Shown here: piece after piece, positions 17,846 to 26,340 of the stretch
How the letters are laid out: each line of letters starts with the position of its first letter
How positions within the stretch are numbered: position 1 is the stretch's first letter
NCBI GenBank assembly: GCA_944412445.1
Contig: CALYBJ010000020.1
Location: 1-38,798 of the forward strand
Source of the DNA: an uncultured Clostridia bacterium
GTDB lineage: Bacteria; Bacillota; Clostridia; Oscillospirales; Acutalibacteraceae
Reading direction: 5' to 3'
Length of the DNA stretch: 38,798 nt
Notes under the pieces: generated by a model
Told to the model about the DNA's origin: nothing
Seen by the model: only the letters and a program-made list of their open reading frames with translations
The model's database searches: none
Made by a program: the position numbers and the translations under genes

Positions 17846-18553
17846 ATGGAAAAAAAATACAACCGTATTTTGCTTAAGCTCAGCGGCGAAGTTCTTGCCG
17901 GTGAAAAGAAACAGGGCATTGATTTTGATACAGTAACAAGCATCTGCAAAGTTATCAAGGAATGTTCCGATATCGGAGTGCAGATAGGCATAGTAGTCGG
18001 CGGCGGCAATTTCTGGCGCGGAAGATCAAGCGGCAATATGGACAGAACAAGAGCTGACCACATCGGAATGCTTGCAACTGTCATGAATTCTCTTGCCATT
18101 GCCGATACACTTGAACAGTTAGGCGTGCCCGTAAGAGTTCAGACTGCTATCGAAATGAGGCAAATCGCCGAGCCGTACATAAGAAACAAGGCAATAAGAC
18201 ATTTTGAAAAAGGCAGAGTTGTTGTTTTCGGATGCGGCACAGGTTCGCCTTTTTTCAGTACTGACACTGCCGCTTCTTTAAGAGCTGCCGAAATCCGTGC
18301 TGACATTATGCTGAAAGCTACCAATGTTGACGGCGTTTACGACAAGGATCCCAATAAATTTCCCGACGCCAGGAAATTTAAAACTCTTTCTCATGCCGAC
18401 ATCGTAAAAAAAGGCTACGGAGTAATGGACAGCACTGCCGCAGCCATGTGCAAGGACAATGACATTCCTATACTTGTTTTTAATCTTCAGGATCCGTCGA
18501 ACATATTAAAAGCAGTTTACGGCGAAGAAATAGGCACTATTGTAATTGATTAA
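17846..18553 (+). CDS. pyrH: UMP kinase
   Basis: Phosphorylates UMP to UDP with ATP, in the cytoplasm. The 235-residue amino-acid-kinase-fold protein is the standard length. It shows [11 protein letters not shown] near the N-terminus, [13 protein letters not shown] (residues ~47-59), [33 protein letters not shown] and [11 protein letters not shown], all characteristic of bacterial PyrH. It opens a plus-strand cluster (pyrH-frr-uppS-cdsA-dxr-rseP-ispG) widely conserved in Firmicutes. Confidence 0.97.
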   Translation: MEKKYNRILLKLSGEVLAGEKKQGIDFDTVTSICKVIKECSDIGVQIGIVVGGGNFWRGRSSGNMDRTRADHIGMLATVMNSLAIADTLEQLGVPVRVQTAIEMRQIAEPYIRNKAIRHFEKGRVVVFGCGTGSPFFSTDTAASLRAAEIRADIMLKATNVDGVYDKDPNKFPDARKFKTLSHADIVKKGYGVMDSTAAAMCKDNDIPILVFNLQDPSNILKAVYGEEIGTIVID

Positions 18554-18584
18554 AATAACTTTATAAACATCAGGAGGCAAAAAT

Positions 18585-19145
18585 ATGGAACTTAAAGAAC
18601 TTTACGATTTTACAAAAGAAAGAATGAACAAAACCATAAGAGCACTTCATTCGGAATACGATTCAATAAGAGCCGGCAGAGCAAGCGCAAAGGTTCTTGA
18701 CAAAATACAGGCTGACTATTACGGCACACCTACGCCTATCTCCCAGATGGCAAGCATATCAAACGCAGACGCAAGAACACTTGTAATTCAGCCCTGGGAC
18801 AAATCCGCACTTACACTTATCTGCAAGGCAATTCAGGCTTCCGATCTTGGTATAAATCCTCAGAATGACGGTACCGTAATAAGACTCGGATTCCCTGCCC
18901 TTACGGAGGAAAGGCGTAAACAGCTTACAAAGGATGTTTCAAAAATCGCAGAAGATTCAAAGGTTGCCATAAGACAGATAAGAAGAGACTCCATTGATAA
19001 GCTCAAGACTATGAAGAAAAACTCCGAAATTACTGAAGACGACCAGAAAATCGGCGAAGAAAAAATTCAGAAAATTACCGACGATTTTGTAAAACAGATT
19101 GACGCTATAGAAAAAGAAAAGTCTGCGGAAATTATGGAGATCTGA
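18585..19145 (+). CDS. frr: Ribosome recycling factor
   Basis: With EF-G, splits post-termination ribosomes. The 186-residue protein matches the family length and shows the RAGRASAKVLDKIQADYYGT segment, SQMASIS, LVIQPWDKSAL and the C-terminal helical arm with RQIRRDSIDKLK. It lies 31 bases after pyrH with AGGAGG upstream. The stop is one base before the uppS start. Confidence 0.97.
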   Translation: MELKELYDFTKERMNKTIRALHSEYDSIRAGRASAKVLDKIQADYYGTPTPISQMASISNADARTLVIQPWDKSALTLICKAIQASDLGINPQNDGTVIRLGFPALTEERRKQLTKDVSKIAEDSKVAIRQIRRDSIDKLKTMKKNSEITEDDQKIGEEKIQKITDDFVKQIDAIEKEKSAEIMEI

Positions 19146-19146
19146 T

Positions 19147-19896
19147 ATGCCTCAGGATATTTCAAAATCAAATGAGATTCCTGTTTTCGACATTTTACCC
19201 AGGCATGTAGGGTTTATAATGGACGGAAACGGAAGATGGGCTAAACAGCGTGGACTTCCCAGAAGTGAAGGGCATAAGGAAGGCGCCAAAACCTTCAGAA
19301 AAATCGGTGAGTATGCCGCTGATATAGGCATAAAATATGTGACCTTTTACGCTTTTTCAACAGAAAACTGGAAGCGTCCCGAAGCGGAGGTCAACGCTAT
19401 TATGTCTCTTTTCGGCGACTATTTAAACGAGGTAATCGAGCGTATAGGAGAAAACGAGGAAAAAGGTATTAAGCTTAAATTTATCGGCGACCGCCGCGGA
19501 ATTTCCCCAGAGCTTTTAAACCTTATGAACTATACAGAAAAGCTTACGGAAAATAAAAACAAGGTAACCCTTAACATAGCCGTAAACTACGGCGGACGCC
19601 ACGAGCTTACATCTGCCGTTAAAAATATTGCCGAAAAAATAAAAAACGGCGAGCTATCTCCGGAAAATATTGACGAAAATCTTATTTCGGATTATCTCTA
19701 TACTTCGGGACAGCCTGATCCTGATCTTATTATCCGCCCCAGCGGCGAATACAGACTGTCTAATTTTCTCACCTGGCAGAGTGCGTATTCAGAGCTTTGG
19801 TTTTCCGATATTCTCTGGCCCGATTTTACAACTGAGGATTTTAACGAAGCTTTAAGAGCTTTTGAAAAGAGAAACCGCCGCTTCGGAGGAATTTAA
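19147..19896 (+). CDS. uppS: Isoprenyl (undecaprenyl) diphosphate synthase
   Basis: cis-Prenyltransferase that builds the C55 lipid carrier for peptidoglycan and teichoic acid synthesis. The 249-residue protein has the catalytic-Asp motif GFIMDGNGRWAKQRG (residues ~19-33), the FYAFSTENWKRP segment, and the diphosphate-binding RPSGEYRLSNFLTWQSAYSE. Start ATG 19147 follows the frr stop by one base and has GGAG inside the end of frr, indicating coupling. It connects the dxr/ispG isoprenoid genes in the same cluster to cell-wall lipid supply. Confidence 0.96.
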   Translation: MPQDISKSNEIPVFDILPRHVGFIMDGNGRWAKQRGLPRSEGHKEGAKTFRKIGEYAADIGIKYVTFYAFSTENWKRPEAEVNAIMSLFGDYLNEVIERIGENEEKGIKLKFIGDRRGISPELLNLMNYTEKLTENKNKVTLNIAVNYGGRHELTSAVKNIAEKIKNGELSPENIDENLISDYLYTSGQPDPDLIIRPSGEYRLSNFLTWQSAYSELWFSDILWPDFTTEDFNEALRAFEKRNRRFGGI

Positions 19897-19922
19897 TTTA
19901 ATTTAATTTTAATGTGATACAA

Positions 19923-19944
19923 GCGGGAACAACTCTGTTTCCGC
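19923..19944 (+). other. Hairpin between uppS and cdsA
   Basis: GCGGGAAC (19923-19930) pairs with GTTTCCGC (19937-19944), one G-T pair included, over a six-base loop. Only a broken T/A stretch follows, so it is at best a weak terminator or an RNA-processing structure in the 112-base gap before cdsA. Confidence 0.45.
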
Positions 19945-20008
19945 AAGTATTTTATAAAAATCTTTTATAAGGAATCAAGCTGTTTTTAAGCTGATAAAGG
20001 TAAATTTT

Positions 20009-20851
20009 ATGAAAACAAGAGTTATTACCGCCGTTGTCGGCGCCGCAATTGTTATTCCCTGTCTTATATTTATGCACACAATTGCCTTTCCCGTTTTCCT
20101 CGCGCTTGTGTCTTTAATTGCAGTTTATGAGGTAATAAAGGCTACAGGCGGGAAAAACAATCTTATTATGATTTTAAGCTGTATAACTGCGGCAGCTGTT
20201 CCCTTCCTTTTCCACTTTAATGTAAAAATTAGCTTCATGCCCGTCGCAATTATATACATACTTGTTTATTTTATTATCATGGTATTGATGCACAGAAAAA
20301 CAACATTTAATGATGTTGTTACGGCTCTCTTCGCAACAGCCGCAATCCCCTGTTCTCTTTCCCTGCTTATTTCTCTCAGAGATTTATATATTACTCATCC
20401 GGAGCGTTACTCAAAAGCCAACGGCGTTTTCCTTATTGTTTTTGCAATTTTCTGTGCATGGATGACCGATATATTTGCTTATCTTGCCGGAAGAACATTC
20501 GGAAAGCATAAACTCTGTCCGGAGGTAAGTCCGAAGAAAACAGTGGAAGGAGCCATTGGCGGTGTTATCGGCGCAATCGCTTTAAATTTTGTTCTATTTT
20601 TTGTTTTTGATAAATATTTCTTTACCGTGCATACTTTACAGTGGTGGCAGATAATAATTATAAGTATAGTTTTGTCTGTAATCAGTATGTTCGGAGACTT
20701 ATCTGCATCAATTATAAAAAGGAACCACAATATAAAGGACTTCGGAAAGCTTCTCCCCGGCCACGGCGGAGTAATGGACAGATTCGACAGTTGTCTTTTC
20801 GTTGTTCCCGCTCTTTACGCAAGCATATATTTACTTAATTTCCGGGGTTGA
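20009..20851 (+). CDS. cdsA: Phosphatidate cytidylyltransferase
   Basis: Makes CDP-diacylglycerol from phosphatidate and CTP, the precursor of membrane phospholipids. The 280-residue integral membrane protein has about eight hydrophobic segments. It carries the CDS signature in its C-terminal part: IKRNHNIKDFGKLLPGHGG followed directly by VMDRFDS (residues ~234-260). The usual MTDIFAYLAGRTFGKHKLCP segment is also present. Start ATG has AAAGGTAAA upstream. dxr begins five bases after its stop. Confidence 0.95.
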   Translation: MKTRVITAVVGAAIVIPCLIFMHTIAFPVFLALVSLIAVYEVIKATGGKNNLIMILSCITAAAVPFLFHFNVKISFMPVAIIYILVYFIIMVLMHRKTTFNDVVTALFATAAIPCSLSLLISLRDLYITHPERYSKANGVFLIVFAIFCAWMTDIFAYLAGRTFGKHKLCPEVSPKKTVEGAIGGVIGAIALNFVLFFVFDKYFFTVHTLQWWQIIIISIVLSVISMFGDLSASIIKRNHNIKDFGKLLPGHGGVMDRFDSCLFVVPALYASIYLLNFRG

Positions 20852-20855
20852 TTTT

Positions 20856-22010
20856 ATGAAAAACATTGCCATACTCGGTTCAACCGGCTCAATAGGTACA
20901 CAGTCAGTTGATGTTGCTCTGAAGCGCGGATACAAAGTTACTGCTTTAACTGCATATTCAAACGCAAAGCTTCTTGAGGAGCAGGCACGCCTTTTAAAGC
21001 CTTATAAAGTAGCCCTTTTGGACGAGAAACAGGCTTCCTGTTTAAAAACCGCACTTAAGGACACCGACATAAAAGTTCTCTCAGGCGAAGACGGTATATG
21101 CGAATGTGCGGCGGAAGAACACGCAGAAACGGTTATTAATTCCATTGTGGGAATGGCTGGTCTGAAGCCTACCCTTGCGGTTATAAACAGCGGAAAAAAT
21201 CTTGCTCTTGCAAACAAAGAGTCGCTTGTTGCCGGCGGAAAGCTTGTAACAGACGCCGCAAATAAAAACGGAGTGACTATTCTTCCGGTGGACAGCGAAC
21301 ATTCGGCTATTTTTCAGTGCCTTCAGGGAAAGCCCACAAACAAAGCTTTGAAAAAAATAATTTTAACCGCTTCCGGAGGTCCGTTTTTCGGCAAAACCGC
21401 AGAACAGCTTAAAGATGTAACGGCTGCCGACGCCCTTAAGCACCCAAACTGGAGCATGGGCGCAAAAATCACCATTGACTCCGCAACAATGTTCAACAAG
21501 GGCTTGGAGCTGATAGAGGCTGTATGGCTTTTCGGCGTTTCTCCCGATGATGTTGACATTCTTGTGCACAGGGAAAGCATCGTGCATTCCCTTATAGAAT
21601 ACAGTGACAACTCTGTTATAGCCCAGCTCGGCGTGCCGGATATGAGAATCCCCATTCAGTACGCTCTTACATATCCGGAAAGGTATCCTTCCCCGGTTAA
21701 AGAGCTTGATTTGGCTGAAGCCGCGACTCTTACTTTTTACAAGCCTGACTGCGATACCTTTAAATGTATCAACATTTGCCGTGACGCCATTAACAAAGGC
21801 GGTCTTGCTCCCGCTGCCGTTAATTCCGCAAACGAGGAAGTTAACCGTCTTTTCAGAGAGGGAAAGGTTAAATTTAACGATATACCAAACCTTATACTTA
21901 AAGGCGCTTCTGCGGCAAAATCAAAAAACACTTATACTGTTGAAGATATTGACGAAACTGACAAAACGGTAAGAGAAGCCGTTATTTCAGCCGTTAACCG
22001 AAAGGATTGA
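20856..22010 (+). CDS. dxr: 1-deoxy-D-xylulose 5-phosphate reductoisomerase
   Basis: First committed enzyme of the MEP isoprenoid pathway; converts DXP to MEP using NADPH. The 384-residue product has the NADPH loop ILGSTGSIGTQS (residues ~5-16), ANKESLVAGG, PVDSEHSAIFQCLQG with the metal/substrate residues, and MFNKGLELIEA. The frame extends upstream to 20802 inside cdsA. The ATG at 20856 gives the family start MKNIAILGSTGS, with a modest GGGG upstream, and is chosen. ispG lies two genes downstream, so two MEP enzymes share the operon. Confidence 0.97.
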   Translation: MKNIAILGSTGSIGTQSVDVALKRGYKVTALTAYSNAKLLEEQARLLKPYKVALLDEKQASCLKTALKDTDIKVLSGEDGICECAAEEHAETVINSIVGMAGLKPTLAVINSGKNLALANKESLVAGGKLVTDAANKNGVTILPVDSEHSAIFQCLQGKPTNKALKKIILTASGGPFFGKTAEQLKDVTAADALKHPNWSMGAKITIDSATMFNKGLELIEAVWLFGVSPDDVDILVHRESIVHSLIEYSDNSVIAQLGVPDMRIPIQYALTYPERYPSPVKELDLAEAATLTFYKPDCDTFKCINICRDAINKGGLAPAAVNSANEEVNRLFREGKVKFNDIPNLILKGASAAKSKNTYTVEDIDETDKTVREAVISAVNRKD

Positions 22011-22017
22011 TTTTATT

Positions 22018-23115
22018 TTGAGCATTATTCCCATTGCAGTAAGTTTATCAGCAGTTTGGAGCAAGGTCTGGCCCATACTTGTAGCAATACTTTTTTTCGG
22101 TCTGATAATTGCCATACATGAGCTCGGACATTTTCTCTCCGCAAAGCTGTTTCATGTTAAGGTAAACGAATTTTCTCTGGGAATGGGTCCTGCGATCTTA
22201 AAAAAGAAAAAAGGTGAAACTCTTTATTCTCTCAGATGTCTTCCCATAGGCGGATATGTCAGCATGGAGGGTGAAGATGAGGAATCAGCAGACGAAAACG
22301 CTTTCAGCAAAAAAAGACCGTGGAAAAAATTCATAATAGTCGCTGCCGGCGCAATTATGAACCTGATTTTAGGCTTTATTTTTGTAATAATACTAACCTC
22401 AATGGAAGACCTTGTCGGAACGACTCAGATACACAGTTTCTATGATAACGCCACCAGCTCCTCCTACGGTCTCCGGGAAGGCGACGTCATAAAAGAAATT
22501 AACGGCACTCACATATTTTCAAGCAGGGATATAAGCTATTCCCTTCTGCGTGACGAGGACGGAATTTACGATTTCGTTGTTGAAAGAGACGGGGAAAAGG
22601 TGGAGCTGAGTGATGTTCATTTTCAAACGGAGCCTGCCGCAAACGGTCATAACACGATAATTTTTGATTTCAGACTGGTAGGCGTTGAAAAAACACCCCT
22701 GAATGTTTTAACTACTTCGGCTCTTGATACCGTATCAATAGCAAGGCTAATTTGGCTGACACTTTTCGACCTTGTTACCGGTCATTACGGAATCAACGAT
22801 TTGTCCGGTCCGATCGGTACAGTTTCCATAATAGCAGATGTCACCTCCGAGGCGGTTTCCTCCGGCATCGGCTTTGATATGATATTTTATGTTATGGCTC
22901 TTATCTCCATCAATGTTGGTGTTTTCAACCTTTTGCCAATACCTGCTTTGGACGGCGGAAGACTTTTCTTTATTGTAATTGAGGCAATAAGAAGAAGGCC
23001 CGTCCCTGCAAAATACGAAGGAATTATTCATGCTGTGGGGCTTGCTCTCCTGCTGCTTCTGATGGTGGTAATATCCTTTAACGATATTAAGAATCTTATA
23101 ACAGGCGCAATTTAA
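22018..23115 (+). CDS. rseP: Site-2 zinc metalloprotease RseP/RasP
   Basis: Membrane-embedded protease that cleaves transmembrane substrates such as anti-sigma factors and signal peptide remnants. The 365-residue protein has HELGH (34-38) in the first membrane helix, GGYVSMEGEDE, one central PDZ domain (~150-215, containing GLREGDVIKEING), and the second zinc-site motif NLLPIPALDGGRL near residue 305. Start is TTG 22018, seven bases after the dxr stop, with AAAGGA upstream. The single PDZ domain and length match Firmicute RasP. Confidence 0.94.
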   Translation: MSIIPIAVSLSAVWSKVWPILVAILFFGLIIAIHELGHFLSAKLFHVKVNEFSLGMGPAILKKKKGETLYSLRCLPIGGYVSMEGEDEESADENAFSKKRPWKKFIIVAAGAIMNLILGFIFVIILTSMEDLVGTTQIHSFYDNATSSSYGLREGDVIKEINGTHIFSSRDISYSLLRDEDGIYDFVVERDGEKVELSDVHFQTEPAANGHNTIIFDFRLVGVEKTPLNVLTTSALDTVSIARLIWLTLFDLVTGHYGINDLSGPIGTVSIIADVTSEAVSSGIGFDMIFYVMALISINVGVFNLLPIPALDGGRLFFIVIEAIRRRPVPAKYEGIIHAVGLALLLLLMVVISFNDIKNLITGAI

Positions 23116-23132
23116 CTGAGGAAGTGAAATGT

Positions 23133-24194
23133 ATGTACTCAAGGCGGAAATCAAAAGAAATAACAATCGGAAATATTAAAATCGGCGGTAATAATCCAAT
23201 TGCTGTTCAGTCAATGCTTAATACTCCGGCTGCCGACTGGGAAAGCTGCGTAAATCAGGCAAAAAGACTTGAAAAAGCCGGCTGTGAAATCATAAGGACT
23301 GCCGTGCCTGATCTTAATTGCGTAAACACTGTTTATAAATTAAAAGAAAACTTAAAAATTCCTGTTGTTGCCGACATTCACTTCGACTATAAAATCGCTT
23401 TGGAATGTGCCGAAGCAGGCGTTGATAAAATCAGAATTAATCCCGGAAACATCGGCTCCGACGACAAGGTAAAGGCCGTTGCAGATAAATGCAGGGAAAA
23501 AAATATACCTATAAGAATCGGAGTTAATTCCGGTTCTCTTGAAAAGGATATTTTAAAGAGGTACGGCTCCCCTACTCCCGAAGCCCTTGCGGCAAGCGCA
23601 ATGTACCATATAGACTTGCTCCGCAGGTTCAATTTCGACGACATTGTTGTTTCTCTTAAATCCTCCGATGTTATGAAATCCTTTGAGGCATATTCTATTC
23701 TCGCCGAAAAATGCGATTATCCCCTGCATATCGGAATAACAGAAGCGGGAACGGAAAGAATGGGAATTATAAAGTCTTCGGCAGGGCTTGGCGCCCTTCT
23801 CATTGCCGGCATAGGAGATACAATAAGAATTTCCCTGACAGCCGACCCGGAAAAAGAAATTTATGCAGGATACGACCTTCTGAAAGCTTTGGGGCTCAGG
23901 TCAAGGGGCATAAAATTCGTTTCCTGTCCCACTTGCGGAAGAACTAAAATAGATCTGATAAAAATTGCTGCTGAGGCTGAAAAAAGGCTTAAAAACTGCA
24001 ATAAGGATATAACTGTGGCAATAATGGGATGCGTCGTCAACGGTCCCGGTGAAGCCCGTGAAGCCGATATCGGTATTGCAGGAGGAGATTCCTGCGGACT
24101 GATTTTCAGAAAGGGCGAAATTTTAAGAAAAGTCCCTGAGGACAAGCTTCTTGAGGAGCTTATATACGAGATAGAAAACACTGATTTTAATTAA
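23133..24194 (+). CDS. ispG: 4-hydroxy-3-methylbut-2-enyl diphosphate synthase
   Basis: Penultimate MEP-pathway enzyme; a 4Fe-4S protein converting MEcPP to HMBPP. The 353-residue TIM-barrel plus reductase-like protein shows AVQSMLNT at the N-terminus, VADIHFDYKIAL and RINPGNIG in the barrel, and the iron-sulfur ligands CPTCGR (Cys265, Cys268) and MGCVVNGPGEARE (Cys300, Glu307). A GTG at 23124 abuts the purine-rich GAGGAA. The ATG at 23133 has sensible spacing and is chosen. It is the last gene of the conserved block; in many relatives polC follows, but here an acyltransferase-like gene does. Confidence 0.96.
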   Translation: MYSRRKSKEITIGNIKIGGNNPIAVQSMLNTPAADWESCVNQAKRLEKAGCEIIRTAVPDLNCVNTVYKLKENLKIPVVADIHFDYKIALECAEAGVDKIRINPGNIGSDDKVKAVADKCREKNIPIRIGVNSGSLEKDILKRYGSPTPEALAASAMYHIDLLRRFNFDDIVVSLKSSDVMKSFEAYSILAEKCDYPLHIGITEAGTERMGIIKSSAGLGALLIAGIGDTIRISLTADPEKEIYAGYDLLKALGLRSRGIKFVSCPTCGRTKIDLIKIAAEAEKRLKNCNKDITVAIMGCVVNGPGEAREADIGIAGGDSCGLIFRKGEILRKVPEDKLLEELIYEIENTDFN

Positions 24195-24217
24195 GATCAA
24201 ATACATATTTTTCTGTT

Positions 24218-25513
24218 ATGAAAAAAAACACTTTGACTCAAAACGACAACAGAACATGGTTCAAGCTTGACAATGCGGCAAAAATTTTTCCCGGACAGAA
24301 TTCCGCGACCTGGTCCAATATAATAAGGACTTCGGTCAATTTAAAGGAAAACATAGACCCGGAAATTTTATCTGCCGCTCTAAAGCGCTGTCTGCCCCGC
24401 TTTCCTGCCATCGCAGTACAGATAAAAAGAGGGTTCTTTTGGTATTACTTTGAGCCGAACCGCAAAGAACCGATTGTCAAGCCAGATATAAATAATCCCT
24501 GCGTAAGAATTAAATACAACGAAAACAACAGGTTTTTGTTCAGAATTTTTTATTATAAAAACAGAATTTCTCTTGAGGCTTTTCACGCTCTTACAGACGG
24601 CTACGGCTGCGCTGTTTTTCTCAGCACTGTTACTGCCGAATACCTTAGAATAAAAGGCTATGATATCCCCTGCGGAGGAATGGTTCTTGACATTAACGAA
24701 CCGCCAAAAGCTTCCGAGCTTGAAGACTCTTTTGCAAAATATGCGACCTCTAAGGTCAAGGCTAAAAGACCTGCTCTTCCCACATACCACAGAACAGGAG
24801 AAAAGCTTCCAAAGCATATATCAATAATGACAAGCGGATATATTCCCGTTGAAAAAATTAAAAGCATCTCAAAATCCCACGGCGTTACGATAACAGAATA
24901 TCTTGCGTCTGTTCTTGTAATGGTGCATATTAAGCTCCAGAAAGAAGAAAACCTGAGGAAGCAAAAGGAAGTAAGTATTCAGATTCCCGTTAACTGCAGG
25001 AACCTTTTTGATTCAGGTACTCTCAGAAATTTTTCAGTATGCTACAGCGTAAGGATTGACCCTAACTTAGGCGAATATACATTTGAAGAAATTTTAAGGC
25101 AAGTGTCATTATATTTACGATATACCAACAACAAAAAGCATTTGCAGTCAATGTTCGCTGCAAATATGGGACTTGAAAAAAATCCCATCATGCGCATTAT
25201 TCCGCTTATAATAAAAGACCTTGCAATAGGAATTTCATTTTCTCTTACTGCCGAACATACTACCACATCGCTTTTAACAAATCTCGGTAAAATATGCGTT
25301 CCGGAGAAGATGGCTGATTATATTGACAGCTACATTTTTATGCCCAGCCCCGGTAAGGTCAACGGCGGCAGAGTCGGTGTTGTGTCCTTTGGAAACACCA
25401 TGACCGTTACCTTTACAAACATTTATAACAACACTGCAATAGAAAGAGATTTTTTCAGATTCCTTGTAAAACAGGGTATTCCCGTTAAAATTGAAAGCAA
25501 CAGAAATCTTTAA
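24218..25513 (+). CDS. Condensation/alcohol acetyltransferase-like protein
   Basis: The 431-residue protein looks like the CoA-dependent acyltransferase superfamily (condensation domains, alcohol acetyltransferase-like). It has a single HALTDG motif (His123, Asp127, Gly128), matching the HxxxDG active site. The two-lobed layout is suggested by a C-terminal half with conserved-looking NFSVCYSVRIDP and LTNLGKICVP (a DFG-like bridge position). It lies 23 bases after ispG but has no clear ribosome binding site, which is unusual here. The following zinc-ribbon membrane protein gene starts 20 bases after the stop. Transfer of an acyl group to a lipid, sugar or alcohol is plausible; the substrate is unknown. 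Confidence 0.7.
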   Translation: MKKNTLTQNDNRTWFKLDNAAKIFPGQNSATWSNIIRTSVNLKENIDPEILSAALKRCLPRFPAIAVQIKRGFFWYYFEPNRKEPIVKPDINNPCVRIKYNENNRFLFRIFYYKNRISLEAFHALTDGYGCAVFLSTVTAEYLRIKGYDIPCGGMVLDINEPPKASELEDSFAKYATSKVKAKRPALPTYHRTGEKLPKHISIMTSGYIPVEKIKSISKSHGVTITEYLASVLVMVHIKLQKEENLRKQKEVSIQIPVNCRNLFDSGTLRNFSVCYSVRIDPNLGEYTFEEILRQVSLYLRYTNNKKHLQSMFAANMGLEKNPIMRIIPLIIKDLAIGISFSLTAEHTTTSLLTNLGKICVPEKMADYIDSYIFMPSPGKVNGGRVGVVSFGNTMTVTFTNIYNNTAIERDFFRFLVKQGIPVKIESNRNL

Positions 25514-25533
25514 TTCAAAATACAGGTGATTTT

Positions 25534-26235
25534 ATGTCATATTGCGTAAACTGCGGCGTTGAGCTTTCCGATTCTGCAAAAAAGTGTCCTCTTTGCGACA
25601 CTCCCGTTATAAATCCCAACGCTTTAAACAAAGATGAATCTCCGGCATTTCCTAAAAATTTTGAAATTCCCAAGGCTTCAAGAAAAAGCTACATTGCATT
25701 TATAATTTCTTTGATTCTTTTACTTCCCAATATTGTTTGCGTCATTACAAATCTTCTTATGACGCCCCATTTACTATGGTCAGTTTATGTTGTGTCTTCC
25801 TCTGTCCTTATTTGGTTTCTGTTCATTTTTCCTTTTCTTATGAAAAAAAGCAGACCCTATCTTACAATTACAGCCGACGCTGTTGTAACTGCTGTATTCA
25901 TATTTGTATTTTATTATTACAATTCACCCAGAACAGGCTGGTTCTGGACTGTTGCAGTGCCAATTGACGCCGCTGCTTTTATAACAATCGGTTTGCTTAT
26001 TTTTTACTTCAGGAAAAAACGAAGTCTTTTAAAATCAATTATAGCTTATCTTACAGCTCTTATTTTTATTAACATTTTTATTTGTTTGCTTGTTTTCTTT
26101 GTCCTTGATTCGGTTCTTATAACTTATTTTACGGCGATTATTGCTATTTCCTGCATTATTATGCTTGTTTTCTTTATAGTCGTTGAAAGGAACTACAGGC
26201 TTCGGGCATGGCTTTCAAGAAAATTTTTCTTTTAA
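25534..26235 (+). CDS. Zinc-ribbon membrane protein (DUF6320-like)
   Basis: The 233-residue protein starts with a zinc ribbon, CVNCG (4-8) and CPLC (18-21), followed by a Pro-rich linker and about six membrane helices from residue ~50 to ~225. This layout, next to an alcohol-acetyltransferase-like gene, resembles proteins annotated DUF6320 in Firmicutes; the family name is given from memory. The cytoplasmic ribbon suggests a regulatory or scaffolding role for the membrane part. AGGTGA precedes the ATG. Likely co-transcribed with the acyltransferase-like gene; a shared envelope-modification task is inferred only from adjacency. Confidence 0.7.
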   Translation: MSYCVNCGVELSDSAKKCPLCDTPVINPNALNKDESPAFPKNFEIPKASRKSYIAFIISLILLLPNIVCVITNLLMTPHLLWSVYVVSSSVLIWFLFIFPFLMKKSRPYLTITADAVVTAVFIFVFYYYNSPRTGWFWTVAVPIDAAAFITIGLLIFYFRKKRSLLKSIIAYLTALIFINIFICLLVFFVLDSVLITYFTAIIAISCIIMLVFFIVVERNYRLRAWLSRKFFF

Positions 26236-26266
26236 AAATTTTTCAAGGAAATCCATTTAATTTTAC

Positions 26267-26295
26267 TTGTAATTTAACTTCAAATATTGCATAAT
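26267..26295 (+). promoter_or_regulatory. Candidate promoter of the dockerin-muramidase gene
   Basis: TTGTAA (26267-26272), a 17-base spacer and CATAAT (26290-26295), 46 bases before the ATG at 26341. Confidence 0.5.
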
Positions 26296-26296
26296 G

Positions 26297-26325
26297 GATG
26301 CGGATGTATCTGCATCTATTTTTTT
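26297..26325 (+). terminator. Terminator-like hairpin in front of the muramidase gene
   Basis: GATGC (26297-26301) pairs with GCATC (26312-26316), with a small GAT/ATC inner stem, followed by TATTTTTTT to 26325. It could end the upstream acyltransferase/membrane-protein transcript or act as a leader hairpin if the promoter at 26267 is used. Confidence 0.45.
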
Positions 26326-26340
26326 GAAAGGAATATAAAC

